NCBI RefSeq assembly: GCF_011299555.1
Contig: NZ_CP049857.1
Coordinates: 3,658,001 to 3,722,000, forward strand
DNA length: 64,000 bases
Direction of reading: 5' to 3'
Origin: Dysgonomonas sp. HDW5A
GTDB taxonomy: Bacteria > Bacteroidota > Bacteroidia > Bacteroidales > Dysgonomonadaceae
Position 1 is the stretch's first letter; the number at the start of each line of letters is the position of its first letter. The translations under genes and the position numbers were made by a program. Shown one piece after another: positions 49,731 to 58,374 of this stretch. Under the pieces are notes generated by a model, which did not search any database, was not told where the DNA came from, and saw nothing but the letters and a program-made list of their open reading frames with translations.

Positions 49731-50663
49731 ATGGAATATAGAAAAATTGGAAATACAGACATGAGGGTGTCTACTCTGAGTTTTGGAGCTTCTTCGTTAG
49801 GTGGTGTTTTCCATTCACTGAAAGAGTCAGAAGGTATAAAGGCGGTGCATGCAGCAGTTGAGAATGGCATTAACTTTATTGATGTATCTCCATATTACGG
49901 GCATCTGAAATCAGAAATTCTATTAGGAAAAGCTCTGAAAGATATTGATCGAAATAAGTACTATTTATCAACTAAAGTCGGTCGGTACGGAGAAAACGGT
50001 ATAAACCTTTGGGATTATACAGCTGAAAAAGCAAAAGAGAGTGTTTACGAAAGTATGGAGCGTCTGAATATCAATTATATCGACCTGATAAACGTACATG
50101 ACATTGAGTTTGCCGATCTAGACCAAATTTGCAATGAAACATTACCAGCCTTGGTTGAACTGAAAAAGCAAGGTGTTGTGGGGTATGTCGGAATTACGAA
50201 TCTGACATTAAGACATTTTAAGTATGTAATAGATCATGTGCCTTCGGGAACAGTCGATAGTGTCCTTTCTTTCTGTCATTACTGTTTGAATGATGATGCT
50301 TTGGTTGACTATCTGGATTACTTTGAAGCCAATGGAGTAGGGGTTATTAATGCTTCCCCTTTCTCGATGGGATTACTTACTGAAAGAGGTGCTCCCGATT
50401 GGCATCCTGCACCAAAACCTTTGATAGATGTTTGTCAAAAAGCTGCACAGCATTGCCAAAGCAAAGGGAAAAGTCTCGAACAACTTGCTTTAAAATATGC
50501 AATAAGCAATCCCCGTATTTCGACTACTTTGTTTAGCACTACTCGCTCGGAGGCTGTCCTTCAAAACCTGCAATGGGCAGAAGAGCCTTTAGATATTCAA
50601 TTATTGGCAGAAGTGCAAGATATTCTTAAATCAAGATTTCGTGATACTTGGCTGAATAGCTAA
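49731..50663 (+). CDS. Aldo/keto reductase, L-galactose (L-fucose) dehydrogenase type
   Basis: A 310-residue cytoplasmic NAD(P)-dependent enzyme; I start at ATG 49,731 (MEYRKIGNTDMRVSTLSFGAS), 19 bp after the GH78 stop, because an upstream in-frame start would overlap that gene. The catalytic tetrad is visible: Asp and Tyr in FIDVSPYYG, Lys in LSTKVGRYG, and His in LINVHDIEF. The sequence resembles plant L-galactose dehydrogenase and the Bacteroides vulgatus enzyme that oxidises L-galactose to its lactone. The next genes encode a COG3618 lactonase, a FucP-like permease and a zinc dehydrogenase, which completes that route. L-fucose is the main alternative substrate. Confidence 0.82.
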   Translation: MEYRKIGNTDMRVSTLSFGASSLGGVFHSLKESEGIKAVHAAVENGINFIDVSPYYGHLKSEILLGKALKDIDRNKYYLSTKVGRYGENGINLWDYTAEKAKESVYESMERLNINYIDLINVHDIEFADLDQICNETLPALVELKKQGVVGYVGITNLTLRHFKYVIDHVPSGTVDSVLSFCHYCLNDDALVDYLDYFEANGVGVINASPFSMGLLTERGAPDWHPAPKPLIDVCQKAAQHCQSKGKSLEQLALKYAISNPRISTTLFSTTRSEAVLQNLQWAEEPLDIQLLAEVQDILKSRFRDTWLNS

Positions 50664-50684
50664 GGTGTCAGATCTTTTTATTGC
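50662..50684 (+). repeat. Diverged palindrome with T-run after the aldo/keto reductase
   Basis: AAGGTGTCAGATCTTTTTATT overlaps the stop codon. It has the same layout as the copy at 9,505-9,528 (minus strand), including the TTTTTATTGC tail. Confidence 0.5.
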
Positions 50685-50745
50685 TATGAAAATGTAACAA
50701 ATCCCATTAGATTTAATTCTTAAGCACAACATTAATCTAAAATGT

Positions 50746-51669
50746 ATGAAAATTAAAATAATCGATGCACATGCCCATCTGTGGTTAAAACAGGATGCAG
50801 AGGTAAATGGTCTTAAAATACAGACGTTGGATAATGGACGTTCTCTCTTTATGGGAGAAGTCCGCCAGATGTTACCCCCGTTTATGATTGACGGGCGTAA
50901 TACTGCCGAAATATTCCTCTCGAATATGAATTATGCCCAAGTTTCGGCTGCCGTTATCACACAAGAATACATAGACGGTATACAGAATGACTATCTATGG
51001 GAAGTTCAACAGAAATACTCCAATCGTTTTTTATGCTGCGGTATGGTAGATGCTCGTAAGGCTGATTATTTTGAACATGCTGAAAAATTAATAGAACAGG
51101 GATTTAAGGCAATAAAAATTCCGGCAGAAAGATTGATAGAGCCCCATAAACAAACATTTCTCACATCATCCGAAATGATGAAAATGTTTAAACTGATGGA
51201 AGAGAAAAATATTTTACTTTCTATTGATTTAGCGGAGGGTGACACTCAAGTTGCCGAAATGGGAGAAGTTATTTCCGAATATCCTGATTTGCGTATTGCA
51301 ATAGGACATTTTGGAATGGTTAATCGCCCTAACTGGCAAAAACAAATTAAGCTAGCCCGTTATAAGAATGTAATGATAGAATCGGGTGGGATAACCTGGC
51401 TATTTAATGATGAATTTTATCCTTTTAAGGGTGCAGTACTGGCTATTAAAGAAGCAGCATCACTTGTCGGAATAGAGAAGCTAATGTGGGGATCAGACTA
51501 TCCTCGTACTATTACGGCAATAACCTATCGTATGTCTTATGATTTCGTATTGAAATCATATTTACTTTCTGAAAATGAAAAACGCTTATTCCTAGGAGAA
51601 AACGCTGCTCGATTCTATTGCTTAAACGATTTAGTAGAATTACCTTATATTAAAAATATGTCCGAATGA
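50746..51669 (+). CDS. COG3618 amidohydrolase, sugar lactonase
   Basis: A 307-residue amidohydrolase-superfamily barrel without signal peptide. Metal-ligand motifs are HxH in IIDAHAHLW (residues 8-10), His in IAIGHFGMV (about 188) and Asp in LMWGSDYPRT (about 251). COG3618 includes L-fucono- and L-galactono-1,5-lactonases. Placed after an L-galactose dehydrogenase-like reductase, it would open the lactone to L-galactonate. Its end overlaps the permease start by 4 bp (ATGA), so the two are coupled. Confidence 0.8.
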   Translation: MKIKIIDAHAHLWLKQDAEVNGLKIQTLDNGRSLFMGEVRQMLPPFMIDGRNTAEIFLSNMNYAQVSAAVITQEYIDGIQNDYLWEVQQKYSNRFLCCGMVDARKADYFEHAEKLIEQGFKAIKIPAERLIEPHKQTFLTSSEMMKMFKLMEEKNILLSIDLAEGDTQVAEMGEVISEYPDLRIAIGHFGMVNRPNWQKQIKLARYKNVMIESGGITWLFNDEFYPFKGAVLAIKEAASLVGIEKLMWGSDYPRTITAITYRMSYDFVLKSYLLSENEKRLFLGENAARFYCLNDLVELPYIKNMSE

Positions 51670-52910
51670 AAAACAATACGTACCGAGGGTCATTAATCTT
51701 AATTTTCAGCCTGTTTTTTATATGGACAATTAGCAGCAATCTTCTGCCTACCATGATCCGGCAATTGATGAAGACTTGCGAACTTAATACATTCGAAGCA
51801 TCATTTACCGAAACTGCTTATTGGCTTGCTTACTTTATATTTCCTATTCCCATAGCTATGTTTATGAAAAAATACAGCTATAAATCGGGTATAGTTCTAG
51901 GGCTTCTCTTAGCTGCTTTTGGAGGGTTTTTATTTCTCTTAGCTGCTGATATAAAAGAGTATTGGGCGTATCTGGGTATCTTTTTCATTATTGCAACAGG
52001 AATGTGTTTCTTAGAAACAGCAGCAAACCCTTATGTAACTGCATTGGGAGATCCCAATACTTCGACACGAAGGCTCAATCTAGCGCAATCGTTTAATGGT
52101 TTGGGTGCTTTCATTGCAGCCATGTTTTTAAGTAAACTAGTGCTTAGTGGACATACTTATACACGTGATACATTGCCTACCGATTATGCAGGAGGATGGG
52201 AGGCGTACATTCAGTTCGAAACCGATTCGATGAAATCAATATATCTGTTGTTGGCTTTCATTTTGGTTTTGATAGCCATTATGTTTATCATTTTCAAGTT
52301 TCCTAAAATAAAAGAAGAGGAAGCCGAAGATACGGGAAAACTGATTGATTTTAAAGTTTTAAAACGCTCTCACTTGAGGTGGGGAGTAATCGCACAATTC
52401 TTTTACAACGGTGGGCAAACAGCTATTAATAGTTTGTTTCTGGTCTATTGTTGTGTATATGTTAATATGGAAGAGCATATTGCAACTACTTTCTTTGGAC
52501 TTTATATGCTGGCTTTCCTTTTAGGTAGATGGATTGGTACGCTATTTATGGGAAAATTCAAACCTCAGAATATGTTGCTTCTCTATGCAATTATCAATGT
52601 GCTTCTATGTGGTGTGATAGCTGTATTTGGTAGAATGATAGGACTTTATGCCATGTTGGGAGTATCCTTCTTTATGTCGATTATGTATCCTACACAATTC
52701 TCACTTGCCTTGAAAGATCTAGGATCAAATACCAAAAGCGGATCGGCTTTCTTGGTTATGGCAATTGTCGGAAATGCTTGTTTACCACAGCTGACAGCCT
52801 ATTTTATGCATCTTAATGAACATATTTATCAGATCGCCTATATTATACCTCTTATATGCTTCCTATTCTGTGCTTATTATGGATGGAAAGGGTATAAGGT
52901 TGTTGACTGA
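51666..52910 (+). CDS. FucP-like sugar:H+ symporter (MFS)
   Basis: A 414-residue inner-membrane protein with about 12 hydrophobic segments. Family marks include LIFSLFFIWTISSNLLPTMI in helix 1 and GMCFLETAANPYVTALGDPNTSTRRLNLAQSFNGLG, the FucP/GluP signature. FucP transports L-fucose and also accepts L-galactose, which differs only at C6, so uptake of L-galactose or L-fucose released by the PUL is inferred. It sits between the lactonase (4-bp overlap) and the zinc dehydrogenase (43 bp gap). Confidence 0.88.
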   Translation: MKNNTYRGSLILIFSLFFIWTISSNLLPTMIRQLMKTCELNTFEASFTETAYWLAYFIFPIPIAMFMKKYSYKSGIVLGLLLAAFGGFLFLLAADIKEYWAYLGIFFIIATGMCFLETAANPYVTALGDPNTSTRRLNLAQSFNGLGAFIAAMFLSKLVLSGHTYTRDTLPTDYAGGWEAYIQFETDSMKSIYLLLAFILVLIAIMFIIFKFPKIKEEEAEDTGKLIDFKVLKRSHLRWGVIAQFFYNGGQTAINSLFLVYCCVYVNMEEHIATTFFGLYMLAFLLGRWIGTLFMGKFKPQNMLLLYAIINVLLCGVIAVFGRMIGLYAMLGVSFFMSIMYPTQFSLALKDLGSNTKSGSAFLVMAIVGNACLPQLTAYFMHLNEHIYQIAYIIPLICFLFCAYYGWKGYKVVD

Positions 52911-52953
52911 ACGCATACGAAAAACTTAATAAAAACAATAACGAAATAAAACA

Positions 52954-53976
52954 ATGAGAGCAATACAAATTGTTCAACCGGGTGAAATCAAAACGGTTGA
53001 ATTAGATAAACCTATACCTCACGATGATGAAGTCTTAGTAAAAATTCAGTATGTAGGCTTCTGTGGATCAGACTTAAATACATATTTAGGAAAGAATCCT
53101 ATGGTGAAATTTCCGGTAATTCCCGGTCATGAAATAGGAGCAGTCGTAGAGTCAGTAGGAAGTAAAGTTCCATCCAATATTAAAGCAGGAATGCCATGTA
53201 CAATCAATCCCTATACCAATTGTGGAAATTGTTCTTCATGTAGAAATGGTCGTCCTAATGCCTGTCGGTTCAATGAAACTTTTGGAGTTCAACGTAATGG
53301 AGCAATGGTTGAATACATGGCTGTACCATGGAGTAAAGTTATTATTGATCCTGATTCGCAGCTTTCCTCAAAAGATTTTGCATTGGTTGAGCCTATGAGC
53401 GTTGGTTTTCATGCAGTTTCGAGAGGTGAAGTTTCTGATCTTGATACTGTAATGGTTATAGGATGCGGTATGATTGGTGTAGGAGCAATTGTTCGCTCTG
53501 TAATACGAGGTGCTACAGTTATTGCCGTAGATGTGGATGATGAAAAGTTGGCATTGGCTAAACGTCTTGGTGTACACCACACAATCAATTCTAAGACAGA
53601 CAATATTTCAGCAGCTTTAAATAGTCTGACGAATGGTTTTGGAGCAGATGTTATCATTGAGGCAGTAGGTTCGCCAATAACCTATCAGATGGCTATTAAC
53701 GAAGTCGCTTTTACGGGTAGAGTGGTATGCATAGGTTATGCGAAAAGTGAAATAGCATTCGAAACTAAATCTTTTGTTCAAAAGGAATTAGATATTCGAG
53801 GCTCTCGTAATGCTATGCCGCAGGATTTCAGAGGTGTAATGAAATATCTAAAGAGGAGAACATGCCCTGTAGATGAACTTATCAGCGGTATTTATAAGCC
53901 TGATGAAGCTCAGATAGCTTTAACTAAATGGCAAGAAGATCCCGGAAAAGTATTTAGGATATTGATTCAATTTTAA
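52954..53976 (+). CDS. Zinc-dependent medium-chain dehydrogenase, L-galactonate 5-dehydrogenase type
   Basis: A 340-residue MDR enzyme. Catalytic zinc ligands are Cys in GFCGSD (about 38) and GHE (about 59-61); the structural zinc site is the four-Cys run CGNCSSCRNGRPNAC (about 90-104); the NAD site is VIGCGMIGVGA (about 168). It resembles LgoD-type enzymes that oxidise L-galactonate to D-tagaturonate. With the preceding three genes it would deliver L-galactose carbon into the hexuronate pathway, which also receives galacturonate from pectin. It is the last gene of the rightward arm and converges on the L,D-transpeptidase gene, 40 bp away. Confidence 0.8.
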   Translation: MRAIQIVQPGEIKTVELDKPIPHDDEVLVKIQYVGFCGSDLNTYLGKNPMVKFPVIPGHEIGAVVESVGSKVPSNIKAGMPCTINPYTNCGNCSSCRNGRPNACRFNETFGVQRNGAMVEYMAVPWSKVIIDPDSQLSSKDFALVEPMSVGFHAVSRGEVSDLDTVMVIGCGMIGVGAIVRSVIRGATVIAVDVDDEKLALAKRLGVHHTINSKTDNISAALNSLTNGFGADVIIEAVGSPITYQMAINEVAFTGRVVCIGYAKSEIAFETKSFVQKELDIRGSRNAMPQDFRGVMKYLKRRTCPVDELISGIYKPDEAQIALTKWQEDPGKVFRILIQF

Positions 53977-54016
53977 GAGAAAGCTATAGTTAATTATAAT
54001 CGTGAAAAACTACAAA

Positions 54017-54649
54017 TCAGTAATAAATCCACATTAATGTCGGTTTTTTACTATTTTGCAGTTTCTTATCCATATATTTCATCATTTCATTACTTGTGAC
54101 AGGACATCCAAAACTCCATCCCATAGGTAAATGTTTGGGATATATTTCCTTATCGGGTAAGGGTGTATGCGAATGAAATACTATGATACGCTTATAAGCG
54201 TTGCTGTTCGTTTTTTCGAGTCCGTGCATTTTGTAGTGTACGTTGATTCCCCATTGGCTGTATGATCGTATTCCCAGTTTATACTTTCCTAATGATGAAC
54301 ATAAACTGCCTTCGGTATTGCTGAATACAGGCTTTGCCTCAGTACTGAGTTTGTCGCCTTTACCGCAACCGTGTGCACATAAAGCTTGCCTGTCGATGTC
54401 CTTTGTCTTAAAATTCCATACAAACATACGGTTTTTTCCTGAGTGAATTCTCATATCAATCAGGATACAAAAATCAGTATTATAGTTGTTGTTTTCGCAA
54501 AAAGTAATAGCTTCACTTGCTTTCTGTTTCAATCGATTATGAGCATCAATATCTTGTTCTTCCTTGGGGCGGCTTTCGATATTGTTACAAGTCGAAAAGA
54601 ATATCAAGACAATAATTGCTTTGATATATATCGTGAATAAACGATTCAT
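54017..54649 (-). CDS. L,D-transpeptidase-like murein lipoprotein (YkuD_2 type)
   Basis: A 210-residue protein with a lipoprotein-type signal (AIIVLIFFSTCNN). The catalytic domain shows IDMRIHSGKNRMFVWNF, HGCGKGD, SLGKYKLGIRS, RIIVFHSHTPLP and the Cys motif MGWSFGCPVTS. These match the murein L,D-transpeptidase catalytic family found as a single-domain protein in Bacteroidota. It probably acts on peptidoglycan. It is the first non-PUL gene to the right and is transcribed toward the PUL. Confidence 0.82.
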   Translation of the reverse strand: MNRLFTIYIKAIIVLIFFSTCNNIESRPKEEQDIDAHNRLKQKASEAITFCENNNYNTDFCILIDMRIHSGKNRMFVWNFKTKDIDRQALCAHGCGKGDKLSTEAKPVFSNTEGSLCSSLGKYKLGIRSYSQWGINVHYKMHGLEKTNSNAYKRIIVFHSHTPLPDKEIYPKHLPMGWSFGCPVTSNEMMKYMDKKLQNSKKPTLMWIYY

Positions 54650-54684
54650 GGTTAGTGTAGTGTTAAATTGAAAAATAACAAAAT

Positions 54685-54710
54685 GAGGCTCACATTTTCA
54701 TGTAAACCTC
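54685..54710 (-). terminator. Hairpin with GAAA tetraloop downstream of tRNA-Met
   Basis: On the minus strand an 11-bp stem (GAGGTTTACAT with ATGTGAGCCTC, two G-U pairs) closes a GAAA loop, followed by ATTTTGTTATTTTT. It lies 9 bp after the tRNA and should end its transcript; it may also work for the rightward direction. Confidence 0.75.
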
Positions 54711-54719
54711 TTTTATTTG

Positions 54720-54793
54720 TAGCGGGACGGGGAATTGAACCCCGGACCTCATGATTATGAATCATGCGCTCTAACCATCTGAGCTATCCCGCC
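54720..54793 (-). tRNA. tRNA-Met (anticodon CAT)
   Basis: The cloverleaf folds fully: acceptor GGCGGGA/TCCCGCT (first pair G-U), D-stem GCTC/GAGC, anticodon stem CATGA/TCATG with loop TTCATAA, T-arm CGGGG-TTCAATT-CCCCG, discriminator A73; CCA is not encoded. The paired first position argues against the initiator. CAT could also be a lysidine-modified tRNA-Ile, which sequence alone does not exclude. Confidence 0.92.
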
Positions 54794-54811
54794 ATGCCTT
54801 ATTAGCGGTTG

Positions 54812-54842
54812 CAAAAGTATGGCAAATATTTTGCATCCGCAA
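54812..54842 (-). promoter_or_regulatory. tRNA-Met promoter
   Basis: On the minus strand TTGC (54,842-54,839) precedes TACTTTTG (54,819-54,812) by 19 bases, a good Bacteroidota -33/-7 pair; the -7 lies 18 bp before the tRNA 5' end. Confidence 0.6.
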
Positions 54843-55145
54843 GCCTATTTTGAAAAAATATAAGTGTATCTTTGAAAATATTTTTTAAGATATTGATAAT
54901 TAATGTTTAATAAGTACTAAGTTTTACGATAGACCGGTCGATTTTAAAATAAGCCCGTATTTCAATATAGAAAAAGATAAAAAAGATTATATTTGCACGC
55001 TTAAGTCGTATTCTAAGCTATTTCTTAAGATATATTTGCATTATTATATCATTCGGATGTATTTATAACTACAAGAGGTTTTGGAATTTATATCATTGAA
55101 AATTAAATATTAAAATAAACAAATAGTAACAAAAGTAACTTTAAA
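54843..55145. other. Intergenic leader region before secDF (about 300 bp)
   Basis: AT-rich DNA with no gene seen. It contains the -7-like TATATTTG at 54,988-54,995 and then a leader of about 145 bases to the secDF start. Confidence 0.6.
54988..54995 (+). promoter_or_regulatory. Candidate secDF promoter -7 element TATATTTG
   Basis: Exact TAnnTTTG match about 150 bp before the secDF ATG. A clear -33 TTTG at normal spacing is not seen. Confidence 0.5.
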
Positions 55146-58040
55146 ATGCAAAACAAGGGATTTGTAATAACTTTTGCCATTTTGTTGACTGTCGTTTGCT
55201 GTTTTTATTTATCATTCTCCTTTGTGACGAGATATTATGAAAAACAAGCCGCAGAATACTCTAATGGTGATCTTAATGCTCAGAGTCATTATCTGGACTC
55301 TATTTCTACAGAAAAAGTATGGTTGGGATACACCCTGAAACAAGCCAGAGAAAAAGAAATCGGTTTAGGGCTAGACCTTAAAGGTGGTATGAACGTTATC
55401 CTTGAAATTGATGCAGCTGCTGTATTGCGCTCATTAGCTAATGAGGGAGATGCTCAATTCAACAAAGCAATACAACAAGCTGTAGAAGAAAATCGCAGAG
55501 GTAGTAATAAAGATTTTATTACATTATTTGTCGAAAAATACGAGGCTATAGATAAGTCTGGTAAGTTAGCAATGGTATTTGGTGCAAAACTAAAAGACCA
55601 AATAGCTCCAACAGATAATAATGCCACTGTAAAAAAAGTTCTTGAAAAAGAATTACAAGGTGTAGCAGATAATTCATTCAATGTTTTGCGTACACGTATT
55701 GACCGTTTTGGTGTTGTAGCTCCAAATATTCAAAAATTAGATCGTGCAGAGCGTATCCTTATTGAATTACCCGGAATTAAAGAACCCGAACGTGTAAAGA
55801 AACTTTTGCAAGGTAACTCAAACCTTGAGTTCTGGAAAACTTATAATCTACAAGATATTCAAGGTTATTTAAGTGCGATCAATTCAAGAAGCGTTGAATT
55901 ATTAGCAGGAAAACATTCTACAAATAAAACAGTTGGTACTGATTCTATATCTTCAGATTCTTTATCGTCTGTTACAGTTGTTGAAGTAGACTCAATAGCT
56001 ACTCCGTTCAACAAATCGTTATTCGAATATTTTGATGGAAAATGGGGTGGAGGTTCTGTTGTTGCTATTGCTGACAGAAAAGATACCGCAGCTATAAATA
56101 CGATACTTCGTGCATCAAAAGATTTATATCCTACCGATCTTAAGTTCGCTTGGGGATTCAAAGCAATTGATGACAAAGAAACTTTATTCCAATTATTCTC
56201 TCTTCGTGGTGATGGAACTAAAAGAGGTCCTGCGTTAGATGGTGATGCAGTAGTAACTGCTACAGCAGATCAAATACAAGGGCAAGGTTGGGGAGTAAGT
56301 ATGCAAATGAACTCTACAGGAGCAAAACGTTGGGCTGCCATTACAGGAGCCGAAAGAGGACGTTCTATTGCAATTGTACTTGATGGTTATGTGTATTCTG
56401 CTCCAAATGTAAATGATCGTATAGAGGGTGGAAATTCTTCTATTACAGGAAATTTTTCTGTAGAAGAGGCAAAAGACTTAGAGAATGTTTTGAAGTCGGG
56501 TAAAATGCGTGCAGGTGTACGTATTGTACAAGAAGATATTGTAGGACCTTCTCTGGGAGAGGAGTCTATTCAAGCCGGACTTATATCGTTTGTAGTGGCA
56601 ATCATTGTTCTAATGATATATATGTGTCTTGTATATGGATTTATACCGGGTATGATTGCGAATGCAGCTTTGTTACTTAATTTATTCTTTACACTGGGTG
56701 TTCTTGCATCATTCCATGCGGTGTTAACTCTACCGGGTATTGCCGGTTTGGTTTTAGCTCTGGCGATGGCAGTAGATGCAAACGTACTTATCTACGAACG
56801 AACGAAAGAAGAGTTACGTGCCGGTAAGAATGTGAAAACTGCTGTACAGGATGGTTATAAACATGCGTTTTCTGCAATTTTTGACTCTAACTTAACTTCT
56901 ATTATAACAGGTTTAATCCTTTATAATTTTGGAACTGGAGCCATCAGAGGATTTGCAATCACTGAGATTATCGGTATTTCGGCATCATTCTTTACTGCTA
57001 TATTTATGACTCGTTTGGTTTATAACTATGGTTTCTCTAAAGGTAAATTTGCAAACCTGACATTTACATCAAAACCTCTTCGCAATTTCTTGATGGATAC
57101 TAAGATCAATTTCTTGAATCTACATAGAAAAGCGTATGCAGCTTCGTTGATTGTAATTCTATTAGGTGTTATATCTGTATTCACTCTAGGCTTGAATAAT
57201 GGTATTGACTTTACAGGAGGACGTAATTATATTATTCGTTTTGATAATCCGGTAAATACTGAAGACATTACAGAGGCTCTTAAACCTGTATTAGGTGAAG
57301 AGTCAATGGTTAGTGTTATCACTATCGGCTCAAGCAACCAAGTGAGAGTTACTACCAATTACAAAATCGAAGATGCAAGAGACGAAGTTGAAACAGAGAT
57401 TAAAGAAAAAATGAATACTGCATTAGGCAGTTACATAGCCTCTGGAAAAACTATAGACGATTATATTCAAAGTTCTCAAAAAGTAGGTCCTAGTGTTGCT
57501 GATGATATGAAAACAGCAGCGGTAGGTGCGGTTTTTCTGGCAATTCTGTGTATGGGATTATATATCCTGCTTCGATTTAGAGATGTAGCGTTCTCTTTAG
57601 GAACAATTATTGCTGTAGCTCACGATGCCGCTATTGTGATCTTCGCATATTCATTCTTCCATAAGATTATGCCTTTCTCTTTAGAGATTGACCAAACATT
57701 TATTGCAGCGATTTTAACTGTAGTTGGATTCTCTATCCACGATAAGGTTGTAATCTTTGACCGTGTACGTGAAAGAAGACGTGACTTCCCATTAAGAGAT
57801 ATTGCTACAAATATTAATGATTCACTGAATACAACTTTGACTCGAACAGTTAGTACCTCTTTGAGTACTATCTTAGTTTTGATTTGTATCTTTGTTTTAG
57901 GAGGTGATTCTATCAGAAGCTTTACTTTTGCAATGTTGTTAGGTATTATTCTTGGAACATATTCATCGGTATTTATTGCAACGCCTGTTGCTTATGATAT
58001 CTTGAAAAGAAAAGAGGATAAATCAAAAACTGCAAAATAA
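55146..58040 (+). CDS. secDF: SecDF fused protein-export membrane protein
   Basis: A 964-residue fusion of SecD and SecF, which use the proton gradient to help pull secreted proteins through SecYEG. The SecD part (1 to about 645) has a first membrane helix (VITFAILLTVVCCFYLSFSF), the signature GLGLDLKGGMNVILEID, the periplasmic P1 domain (RTRIDRFGVVAPNIQKLDRAERILIELPG) and the helix bundle with LALAMAVDANVLIYERTKEELRAG. The SecF part begins near NFLNLHRKAYAASLIVILLGV, with GIDFTGGRNYIIRFD and GFSIHDKVVIFDRVRERRRD. Bacteroidota usually carry this fused form. It is a single-gene unit between its own promoter and terminator. Confidence 0.96.
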   Translation: MQNKGFVITFAILLTVVCCFYLSFSFVTRYYEKQAAEYSNGDLNAQSHYLDSISTEKVWLGYTLKQAREKEIGLGLDLKGGMNVILEIDAAAVLRSLANEGDAQFNKAIQQAVEENRRGSNKDFITLFVEKYEAIDKSGKLAMVFGAKLKDQIAPTDNNATVKKVLEKELQGVADNSFNVLRTRIDRFGVVAPNIQKLDRAERILIELPGIKEPERVKKLLQGNSNLEFWKTYNLQDIQGYLSAINSRSVELLAGKHSTNKTVGTDSISSDSLSSVTVVEVDSIATPFNKSLFEYFDGKWGGGSVVAIADRKDTAAINTILRASKDLYPTDLKFAWGFKAIDDKETLFQLFSLRGDGTKRGPALDGDAVVTATADQIQGQGWGVSMQMNSTGAKRWAAITGAERGRSIAIVLDGYVYSAPNVNDRIEGGNSSITGNFSVEEAKDLENVLKSGKMRAGVRIVQEDIVGPSLGEESIQAGLISFVVAIIVLMIYMCLVYGFIPGMIANAALLLNLFFTLGVLASFHAVLTLPGIAGLVLALAMAVDANVLIYERTKEELRAGKNVKTAVQDGYKHAFSAIFDSNLTSIITGLILYNFGTGAIRGFAITEIIGISASFFTAIFMTRLVYNYGFSKGKFANLTFTSKPLRNFLMDTKINFLNLHRKAYAASLIVILLGVISVFTLGLNNGIDFTGGRNYIIRFDNPVNTEDITEALKPVLGEESMVSVITIGSSNQVRVTTNYKIEDARDEVETEIKEKMNTALGSYIASGKTIDDYIQSSQKVGPSVADDMKTAAVGAVFLAILCMGLYILLRFRDVAFSLGTIIAVAHDAAIVIFAYSFFHKIMPFSLEIDQTFIAAILTVVGFSIHDKVVIFDRVRERRRDFPLRDIATNINDSLNTTLTRTVSTSLSTILVLICIFVLGGDSIRSFTFAMLLGIILGTYSSVFIATPVAYDILKRKEDKSKTAK

Positions 58041-58064
58041 AATATAAAAAAGTATATCATTGTG

Positions 58065-58098
58065 CAAAAGGCTGTCAATTTTGGCAGCCTTTTGTTTT
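58065..58098 (+). terminator. Intrinsic terminator after secDF
   Basis: CAAAAGGCTG (58,065-58,074) pairs exactly with CAGCCTTTTG (58,085-58,094), followed by TTTTG; A-rich on the left side, so it may work in both directions. Confidence 0.85.
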
Positions 58099-58374
58099 GT
58101 CGTTTCATATCGATTTGTCGGCTAGGTAAGTGTAATAATTAAAGCTTATTATCTTTATCTTAACTTTTTTCAAATTTTATAAGTGATACTTCCTGCTACT
58201 TATCTGCGTTTTTTAGAAATATTCCTTCTTTATTTTATTACCTTTGCTTCCAGTTTGAATTATAATTATACTTCATAAAATGGTTGTTTAGACTTAGTGT
58301 CTCAAAATAAAGACATTAGTAGCTTATGGTATATTTATAATATTTGCAATACCTAAATTGATATAAATCTGATA
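58099..58374. other. Intergenic region before the aminotransferase gene
   Basis: AT-rich, no gene seen. TACCTTTG at 58,239-58,246 fits a -7 element, about 130 bp before the next start; TTAGACTTAGTGTCTCAAA near 58,290 is a small imperfect palindrome. Confidence 0.45.

Noticed and set aside
54720-54793. Initiator tRNA-fMet
   Set aside because: Position 1 pairs with 72 (G-U) and the anticodon stem lacks the three G-C pairs of initiators.
54720-54793. tRNA gene as an attachment site for an integrated PUL island
   Set aside because: No integrase, direct repeat of the tRNA 3' end or mobile gene is seen in the window, although the tRNA lies close to the PUL border.
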